Positions 14,418 to 19,561 of a stretch of DNA of 19,561 nucleotides are shown here, in pieces. How positions within the stretch are numbered: the first letter of the stretch is position 1; each line of letters starts with the position of its first letter. The DNA lies in contig DFXC01000144.1 of the NCBI GenBank assembly GCA_002383105.1, forward strand, positions 569-20,129, in the 5' to 3' direction. Below the pieces are notes generated by a model. The model searched no databases. It was not told where the DNA came from and was given only the letters and a program-made list of their open reading frames with translations. Both the position numbers and the translations under genes were made by a program. The stretch is from Hyphomicrobiaceae bacterium UBA4118 (lineage in GTDB: Bacteria > Pseudomonadota > Alphaproteobacteria > Rhizobiales > Methyloligellaceae).

Positions 14418-17083
14418 TGGACATGCTCGGGCTTCTCATCGCTGTCGTCATCGCCATTCCGGTGCTGGCCATCGTCAGCATCGTGCTCACGCTTGGCACC
14501 CGCGAGCACGTTAAGAGGCTGGAGTTCAGGCTGGCCTCCCTCGAAACGCGCCTCGCCGGAACGGCCGGCGAAGCCCCCGCGCCCAAGCCTGTCTCCGCTC
14601 CCACCCCTGAGGCGCTGCCCGCAACTTCCGAGCCGCCTGAGGCGAAGATAGAGGCGCCGCCAACACCGTCAGGGCCTGAGCCACCTGCCGCTGCGCCTGC
14701 GCCTCCAGCGCCGGCGGCTAGGCCTAAGATCAGCCTTGAGGAGCGCTTCGGCACCCAATGGGTGGTCTGGGCCGGCGGCATTGCGCTCGCGCTCGGCGGC
14801 TTCTTCCTCGTGCGCCAGGCCATCGAGCAAGGCTGGTTCGGGCCTGGGGCCCGGGTCCTGCTGGCGGGCGCCGTGGCGCTCGCGCTGATCGGCGCCGGCG
14901 AATGGATGAGGCGAAGAGAGCTCCAAACCGGGCTGGCTGGGCTCCCCAAGGCGCATATCCCGAGCGTGCTTACCGCCGCAGGGACGGCAATCGCCTATGC
15001 CGACGTCTATGCGGCCTACGCCCTTTACGGCTTCATCGGTCCGACCGCTGCCTTCCTGCTTCTTGGCGTCGTCGCCTTGGGCACGCTGGCAGCCGCACTT
15101 CTTCATGGACCGGCCCTTGCCGGCCTCGGCCTGGTCGGCGCCTTCATCACGCCGCTGATCGTCTCGACCGAGCAGCCGAACTATTGGGCGCTCTATCTCT
15201 ATCTTGCCGTGGTGACGGCCGCCGCCTTCGCGCTCGCCCGGGCAAGGCTGTGGCGCTGGCTCGCCGTCACCGCGGTCATCGCCAGCGTGCTGTGGACGCT
15301 GCCCGGGCTCGACGATCTACAGGCGCTTACCCCCCACGTGGTGCACGTCGCCATCGGCTTCACACTCGCCGCTCTCTTGATCATCTCAGGCCTGCTGTTC
15401 GGCCCTGACTCCGCGCGCGGCGAGATCGACCCGGTGTCCTCCGGCGCGTTTATGGCTTATCTTTTCGCCTCGATGCTTCTCGTCGTGGCGAGCGGCCATG
15501 ACACTCTTGCGCTGACCCTGTTCGTGGTGCTCGTCACTTCGACCTTGGCGATCGCCTGGCGCACCGACGCTGCCGCTGCCGCCGTGCCCGCCGCCGCCAT
15601 CCTCGTCACTCTCATCTTTGTGCAATGGTCGATCGATTTCGATGTCGGCCAGCTCGGCCTGCCCACGGGGCCCGTGCCTGACAGCCTGTGGGAGCCCGAC
15701 CAATTCCTGTTCGGCACGCCGCTGACGCTCGGCGCCGCCTTCGCCGCTCTGTTCGGCGCATCGGGATTTCTCGCCCAGGATCGCGACGAGCGGCCGCTGG
15801 TGGCGGCCCTGTGGAGCGCCTCGGCGGTGTTCGCGCCCATCGCCATTTTGATTGCCCTCTACTACCGCATCGCCGGCTTCGACCGCTCGATCCCCTTTGC
15901 CAGTGCGGCGCTGGTGCTCGCCGGCATCTTTGCCTTCGCCACCGACGCCTTGAACAGGCGAAGCCCCGACGCAGAGCGCGCCGCAAGCGCCATCTTCGCC
16001 ACCGGCTCGATCGCTTCGCTCGCGCTCGCGCTCAGCCTCGCCCTGGAGAAGGGCTGGCTCACGGTTTCGCTCGCGCTGATGGTCCCCGGCATCGCCTGGG
16101 TCGCCGAGAAGCGCAGCTTGCCCGCGCTCCGCTGGCTTGCCACCGCGGTCGCCATCGGGGTGCTCGGCCGCATCGCCTGGGACCCGCGCATCGTCGGCGA
16201 TGCCATCGGCACGAGACCGATCTTCAACTGGCTGCTCTACGGCTACGGCGTACCGGCGGCCTCGTTCTGGTTTGCCGGCTCCATGTTGCGCAAGCGCGCC
16301 GACGACGTGCCCGCCCGCGTGGTCGACGCCGCTGCCATCCTCTTCACCGTGCTCCTCATCGTGCTAGAGGTGCAGCACTACATCGAGCGCAGCGACCCTT
16401 ACGGAAGCGGGAGCGAGCTCGCCCAAGTCGCCCTCGACGTCTCGCTCCTGCTCGCCGTGGTGATCGGGCTCGAGCGCCTGCGGCAGAAGAGCGGAAGCGT
16501 CATCCACATGATCGGCGCGCGGCTCCTAGCCACCGCACTCCTGTTCGTGATCGTGTTCGGGCTGGGCGCCGGCGTCGACCCCTGGCAAACGGGAGAGCCG
16601 GTCGGCGGACCGTTCATCAATCTCGTTCTTCTCGGCTATGGCATACCCGCCTTGCTCGCGGGCGTGCTTGCTTACGTGACGCGGGACGCGCGGCCGCACT
16701 GGTACAGCACGATCGTTGCCGTCGTGGCGCTCGGGCTTGCGCTCGGCTATCTCTCGCTCGAGATCCGCACGCTCTACCACGGCCCGGTGCTGACCGAGGG
16801 GGCGACCTCTGATGCCGAGCAATACACCTATTCCGCCGTCTGGCTCCTGTTCGGCGTGGCGCTGCTCGCCGCCGGCATCGCACTCCGCTCGCTTCCCTTG
16901 CGCATCGCCTCCGCCGCGGTCGTGGTGCTGACCGTGCTAAAGGTCTTCCTCATCGACATGTCGGACTTGACCGGCATCTATCGCGCCCTGTCCTTCCTCG
17001 GGCTTGGCGTCGTGTTGATCGGCATCGGCTGGTTCTATCAGCTTCTCCTGTTCCAGCGGGCCCACGAGCCAGAGCCGTCTTAA
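14417..17083 (+). CDS. DUF2339 family polytopic membrane protein
   Basis: The 888 residues are almost entirely membrane helices, more than 20 by eye. An N-terminal helix (MDMLGLLIAVVIAIPVLAIV), a short coiled coil (KRLEFRLASLETRLAG, about residues 34-49) and a Pro/Ala-rich linker to about residue 100 precede the DUF2339 core. The core opens SLEERFGTQWVVWAGGIALA with an ALGGFFLVRQAIEQGWFGPG block and ends near DMSDLTGIYRALSFLGLGVV. That last text (KVFLIDMSDLTGIYR) is a strong family marker. Function is unknown; the family is found in the inner membrane of many Proteobacteria. Length is normal for it. Its ATG overlaps the stop of a small ORF. Confidence 0.92.
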   Translation: MDMLGLLIAVVIAIPVLAIVSIVLTLGTREHVKRLEFRLASLETRLAGTAGEAPAPKPVSAPTPEALPATSEPPEAKIEAPPTPSGPEPPAAAPAPPAPAARPKISLEERFGTQWVVWAGGIALALGGFFLVRQAIEQGWFGPGARVLLAGAVALALIGAGEWMRRRELQTGLAGLPKAHIPSVLTAAGTAIAYADVYAAYALYGFIGPTAAFLLLGVVALGTLAAALLHGPALAGLGLVGAFITPLIVSTEQPNYWALYLYLAVVTAAAFALARARLWRWLAVTAVIASVLWTLPGLDDLQALTPHVVHVAIGFTLAALLIISGLLFGPDSARGEIDPVSSGAFMAYLFASMLLVVASGHDTLALTLFVVLVTSTLAIAWRTDAAAAAVPAAAILVTLIFVQWSIDFDVGQLGLPTGPVPDSLWEPDQFLFGTPLTLGAAFAALFGASGFLAQDRDERPLVAALWSASAVFAPIAILIALYYRIAGFDRSIPFASAALVLAGIFAFATDALNRRSPDAERAASAIFATGSIASLALALSLALEKGWLTVSLALMVPGIAWVAEKRSLPALRWLATAVAIGVLGRIAWDPRIVGDAIGTRPIFNWLLYGYGVPAASFWFAGSMLRKRADDVPARVVDAAAILFTVLLIVLEVQHYIERSDPYGSGSELAQVALDVSLLLAVVIGLERLRQKSGSVIHMIGARLLATALLFVIVFGLGAGVDPWQTGEPVGGPFINLVLLGYGIPALLAGVLAYVTRDARPHWYSTIVAVVALGLALGYLSLEIRTLYHGPVLTEGATSDAEQYTYSAVWLLFGVALLAAGIALRSLPLRIASAAVVVLTVLKVFLIDMSDLTGIYRALSFLGLGVVLIGIGWFYQLLLFQRAHEPEPS

Positions 17084-17148
17084 CCCCCGACGAAGCCTTC
17101 GCATCCTGCCGCCGTCTCTATATGCTCCGGCCTGAAGAGGAGAATGTA

Positions 17149-17451
17149 ATGCAGAAACTATGTTTGACGATTGCTCTGGGTTTGGCGTTTTGGGCGCTTG
17201 GGGCATCCCCGCAAGGCCTGAGCTCTGCCACCGCCGCGGACGCCGAAGGTTCGGGAGCTCAGCCGAAGTGCCTCAAGGCCGAGGTGAACCCGGTCACGGG
17301 CCACGTGCTTTGCGTCGAACCTCTTGGCGCCCCGGTAGATCCCGCACCCTCCTGCGGCCGAAAACCCCTGCCGCGAGAATCCGCGCGCCGAGGACGATTG
17401 GAGCTTCACGCCCACATGCCAACCGGCGGCGCCTGCCGGCTCTTAGCCTGA
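17149..17451 (+). CDS. Small secreted protein, probable frameshift
   Basis: From ATG 17149 (after GAGGAG) the frame gives a signal peptide (MQKLCLTIALGLAFWALGAS) and CLKAEVNPVTGHVLCVEPLG, then continues to TGA 17449 as an Arg-rich text full of CGA codons. Skipping one base at the CCC of 17347-17349 moves to a frame reading PPAAENPCRENPRAEDDWSF, then TPTCQPAAPAGS and TAG at 17444. That text is acidic, has a Trp and two more Cys (giving four in the mature part), and looks like the real C-terminus. The switch must fall after a TAG in the second frame at 17336 and before about 17366. The cause may be a sequencing error or a true mutation. No family recognised. Confidence 0.6.
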   Translation: MQKLCLTIALGLAFWALGASPQGLSSATAADAEGSGAQPKCLKAEVNPVTGHVLCVEPLGAPVDPAPSCGRKPLPRESARRGRLELHAHMPTGGACRLLA

Positions 17452-17486
17452 GCCTCCGTCAGCAGCGCCTGGACTTCGATAGGACA

Positions 17487-18563
17487 ATGAACGACACACA
17501 AACCCAACAGACCGACAAGACGGTCACCGGCAATTTCTTCGAGGACTTCACGCTTGGCCAGGAGATCGTGCACGCCACGCCACGCACCGTGACCGTGGGC
17601 GACGTGGCGCTCTTCACCGCGCTCTATGGCCCGCGCTTCGCCGTGCAGTCCTCTGACGCCTTTGCCCACGAGATCGGCTATCCGCGCTCGCCCATAGACG
17701 ACCTCCTCGTCTTCCACGTCGTCATCGGCAAGACCGTGCCGGACATCTCGCGCAACGCCATCGCCAATCTCGGCTATGCCGAGTTCCGCTTTCTCGCCCC
17801 GGTCTATCCCGGCGACACGCTCGCCTCGACCTCCAAGGTGATCGGGGTGAAGGAGAACTCCAACAAGAAGAGCGGCACGGTCTATGTGCGCTCGACGGGC
17901 AAGAACCAGCGCGGGCAGCCGGTGCTCTCTTATGCGCGCTGGGTGATGGTCAACAAGCGCGACGCCGATATGCCGGCGCCGCAGCCTGTGGTGCCCGAGC
18001 TTGCCGCGAGCGTCGATCCCATGACGCTCGGCGCCGCACTGCCGCCGCTCGAGCTCGGCGGCTACGACTATGCCCTTGCCGGCTCGCCAAAGCGGTGGGG
18101 CGATTACACGGTCGGCGAGAAGATCGACCATATCGACGGCCAGACCATCGAGGAGGCCGAGCATCAGCTCGCCACCCGCCTGTTCCAGAACACGGCGCGG
18201 GTGCATTTCAATCAGCACGTGGAAGGCAAGGGACGTTTCGGGCGGCGGCTCGTCTATGGCGGCCATATCATCTCGATCGCCCGGGCCCTGAGCTTCAATG
18301 GCCTTGCCAACGCCTTCCACATTCTCGGGCTGAACGGCGCCCGCCACGTGGCACCCTCCTTCGCCGGCGACACCATCTATGCCTGGAGCGAGGTGCTCGA
18401 CAAAGCCGAGCTGCCGGGCCGGTCCGACATGGGCGCGCTGCGCTTGCGCACCTTCGCCGTCAAGGATCGCGCCTGCGCCGACTTCCCTGGGCTCAAGGCT
18501 GACGGCAGCCACGAGGACGGCGTCGTCCTCGACTTGGACTACTGGGTCGCGCTCCCGCGCTAG
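17487..18563 (+). CDS. mch: Mesaconyl-CoA hydratase, ethylmalonyl-CoA pathway (MaoC type)
   Basis: The enzyme hydrates 2-methylfumaryl-(mesaconyl-C1-)CoA to erythro-beta-methylmalyl-CoA, which is then split to glyoxylate and propionyl-CoA; in serine-cycle methylotrophs this regenerates glyoxylate. The 358 residues agree with the Rhodobacter sphaeroides/Methylobacterium enzyme: FFEDFTLGQEIVHATPRTVT, LYGPRFAVQSSDAFA, GKTVPDISRNAIANLGYAEF, LAPVYPGDTLASTSKVIG, then a second hot-dog domain with EEAEHQLATRLFQNTARVHF and RRLVYGGHIISIARALSFNG. Two MaoC-like hot-dog folds in one chain are the family design. ATG 17487 has only a close AGGA before it. sodC-like follows 11 bp downstream, so the two are probably co-transcribed. 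Confidence 0.93.
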   Translation: MNDTQTQQTDKTVTGNFFEDFTLGQEIVHATPRTVTVGDVALFTALYGPRFAVQSSDAFAHEIGYPRSPIDDLLVFHVVIGKTVPDISRNAIANLGYAEFRFLAPVYPGDTLASTSKVIGVKENSNKKSGTVYVRSTGKNQRGQPVLSYARWVMVNKRDADMPAPQPVVPELAASVDPMTLGAALPPLELGGYDYALAGSPKRWGDYTVGEKIDHIDGQTIEEAEHQLATRLFQNTARVHFNQHVEGKGRFGRRLVYGGHIISIARALSFNGLANAFHILGLNGARHVAPSFAGDTIYAWSEVLDKAELPGRSDMGALRLRTFAVKDRACADFPGLKADGSHEDGVVLDLDYWVALPR

Positions 18564-18574
18564 GAGGAGTCGTC

Positions 18575-19111
18575 ATGGGACGCAGAGCCGTCTGGCTCGC
18601 AGCATCGCTCGCCGCCGCTCTGGCGTTGGCATCGCCAGTCTCAGCGGAAGACAAGGCCTCCCCCGCCGCGAAGGCCTCGGCCGTGCTGAAGGACGCGAGC
18701 GGCAAGGAGGTCGGTCGGGCCACGTTCACGGCGACACCGAGCGGCGCACTCTTAAGCCTGGTTCTGACGGCGGCCCCACCAGGCGTGCATGCACTTCATG
18801 TCCATGCGATCGGCAAATGCGTGCCCCCCGACTTCAAGTCGGCCGGCCCCGACTTCAATCCCGATCAGACCAAGCACGGATTTATGGTTCCCGAAGGCCC
18901 GCATGCAGGCGACCTGCCGAACCTTCATGTGCCGGCAGACGGCAAGCTCGAGGTCGAGTTCGTGAACCCGGTGGTGACCATCAGCCAGGAGGCGGCGCTG
19001 CTCGATGCCGACGGCTCCTCCATTGTCATTCACGCCAACGCCGACGACTACAAGACCGACCCCGACGGCGATGTCGGACCAGGCATCGCCTGCGGCGTGA
19101 TTACGCCCTAA
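18575..19111 (+). CDS. sodC: Cu/Zn superoxide dismutase-like protein with altered active site
   Basis: The 178 residues begin with a signal peptide (cleavage after residue 24, PVSA), so the protein is periplasmic. The SodC fold is clear: PPGVHALHVHAIGKC with copper ligands His75 and His77, KHG with His101, GPHAGDLPNL with His110 and Asp113, IVIHANADDY with His153, and Cys82/Cys173 for the disulfide. Two key residues differ. The bridging His of SAGxHFNP is Asp93 (SAGPDFNP), and the substrate-guiding Arg of the GxRxACGVI end is Gly170 (GPGIACGVI). Dismutase activity is therefore doubtful; a metal-binding role is possible. GGAGGAG lies 7 bp before ATG 18575. Each change could arise from a single C-to-G transversion. 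Confidence 0.9.
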   Translation: MGRRAVWLAASLAAALALASPVSAEDKASPAAKASAVLKDASGKEVGRATFTATPSGALLSLVLTAAPPGVHALHVHAIGKCVPPDFKSAGPDFNPDQTKHGFMVPEGPHAGDLPNLHVPADGKLEVEFVNPVVTISQEAALLDADGSSIVIHANADDYKTDPDGDVGPGIACGVITP

Positions 19112-19116
19112 TCAGG

Positions 19117-19140
19117 GGCCGGCTGGCTATCGCCACGGCC
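19117..19140. terminator. Hairpin between convergent genes
   Basis: GGCCG-GC-TGGC and GCCA-CGGCC pair in a 9-bp stem with a two-base bulge around TATC, 5 bp after the sodC-like stop and 13 bp beyond the end of the convergent Cys-rich gene. There is no T-run. Probable terminator for one or both genes. Confidence 0.45.
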
Positions 19141-19153
19141 GGGGAGCGGCAAC

Positions 19154-19435
19154 TTATCGTGGACAAATACCGCCGTTGATCAAGGGTTTGATACACTTGC
19201 ACCCCTGCGCCGTCGGCTGCCAACCTGGATTGCACCCCTTGAATTCGGTGGGATATTTTATAATACAATTTCTCTGACAACTTAATCGCTGTCTCTCACA
19301 CTCGGCTCTTTCGGCATCAGTATATCCCTCCCTGCAAAAAGCAAAACAGTTATACATACAAACTTTGTAAGTGACATTTTCAACCTAGCCTGGCAACATA
19401 AGTACTGCCGATGTGACGAGTGCGGCGATCCACAT
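19154..19435 (-). pseudogene. Cys-rich secreted protein interrupted by an in-frame amber codon
   Basis: A strong AAGGAG (19444-19449) lies 8 bp before ATG 19435, which opens a leader MWIAALVTSAVLMLPG. Codon 17 is TAG (19385-19387). In the same frame the text goes on VENVTYKVCMYNCFAFC, REGYTDAERAECERQRLSC, QRNCIIKYPTEFKGC, NPGWQPTAQGCKCIKPL, INGGICPR and ends at TAA 19154. Downstream of the leader there are ten cysteines, an even number, as expected for a disulfide-rich secreted peptide. TAG sits where a signal peptide would end; CAG to TAG would be one change. A start at ATG 19357 would give 67 residues without leader or ribosome binding site. The DNA is clearly AT-richer than its neighbours. 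Family unknown. Confidence 0.65.
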
Positions 19436-19561
19436 CTTACGCTCTCCTTGTGTAACCCCCGCATTAACTCTAGACATACAGAAAAATTTGAAAACAGGAA
19501 CCCACGCTAATTCCGCGGCTCATAGCAAGCCGGGTCCAATAATGGGCAAGCGAGCTCTGGG
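19436..19561. other. AT-rich end of window, upstream of the Cys-rich gene
   Basis: This stretch holds the ribosome binding site and presumably the promoter of the minus-strand Cys-rich gene. No further gene is supported before the window ends. Confidence 0.3.

Noticed and set aside
17160..17486. Extension of the mesaconyl-CoA hydratase frame upstream to 17160
   Set aside because: It overlaps the secreted-protein gene, is Arg-rich, and family members start near FFEDFTLG as given by ATG 17487.
19282..19464. A minus-strand frame with MSLTKFVCITVLLFAG that could be a signal peptide frameshifted at a T5 run into the Cys-rich protein
   Set aside because: The leader at 19435 has a much better ribosome binding site and is already in frame with the Cys-rich part, with only the TAG between; the frameshift model needs a worse start and a very short leader.
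1..19561. Search for tRNA, rRNA, CRISPR, insertion sequences and toxin-antitoxin or defence genes
   Set aside because: No cloverleaf, rRNA core motif, regularly spaced repeat, transposase, nuclease or helicase text was found by reading both strands.

Overview
This high-GC window looks like chromosomal DNA of an alphaproteobacterium of the Hyphomicrobiales (Rhizobiales) type with a methylotroph-like metabolism. The clues are: leuD, leuB, asd and a beta-carbonic anhydrase in one neighbourhood; an NAD-dependent, metal-free formate dehydrogenase very close to the Pseudomonas sp. 101 / Mycobacterium vaccae enzyme; a mesaconyl-CoA hydratase of the ethylmalonyl-CoA pathway; a stand-alone pqqA; and an oxalate/formate-type (OFA) transporter. 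No rRNA, tRNA, CRISPR array, transposase or integrase was seen.

Layout. 1-2867: the 3' end of leuD and complete leuB, separated by a minus-strand segment holding a secreted protein, a truncated family 2 glycosyltransferase and a start-less membrane-protein remnant. 2893-5715: a secreted hypothetical protein, an Mpo1/DUF962 protein, a DoxX-like membrane protein and an MFS transporter. 5867-7769: asd, the 3' stump of an acyltransferase-3 gene, and a beta-carbonic anhydrase with a TTG start. 8118-11442: formate dehydrogenase, a small Cys-rich secreted protein, cyanase, a signal-peptide ORF that runs antisense into cyanase, a molbindin (Mop) and a ModA-type binding protein. 11840-14182: a long OFA transporter, then a 29-residue PqqA peptide and its terminator. 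14295-19561: a possible small coupled ORF, a giant DUF2339 membrane protein, a small secreted protein with a probable frameshift, mesaconyl-CoA hydratase, an SodC-like protein lacking two key active-site residues, and an AT-rich tail with a Cys-rich secreted protein interrupted by an in-frame amber codon.

How the genes fit together. LeuD/LeuB (leucine) and Asd (lysine, threonine, methionine and diaminopimelate) are the conserved core. Around it sits a group handling small C1/C2 acids. Formate dehydrogenase converts formate to CO2 and NADH. The OFA carrier probably moves formate or oxalate. Cyanase consumes cyanate and bicarbonate, and carbonic anhydrase can replenish that bicarbonate. PqqA is the precursor of the cofactor of methanol dehydrogenases. 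Mesaconyl-CoA hydratase belongs to glyoxylate regeneration.

I do not see a clearly new multi-gene system. The most notable observations are local: the SodC-like protein without bridging His and catalytic Arg, the amber-interrupted Cys-rich protein behind a strong ribosome binding site, the orphan pqqA, the extended OFA transporter, and an unusual number of broken genes (five or six), several of them envelope-polysaccharide genes. All identifications come from reading the sequence and remembered family features; no database search was run.
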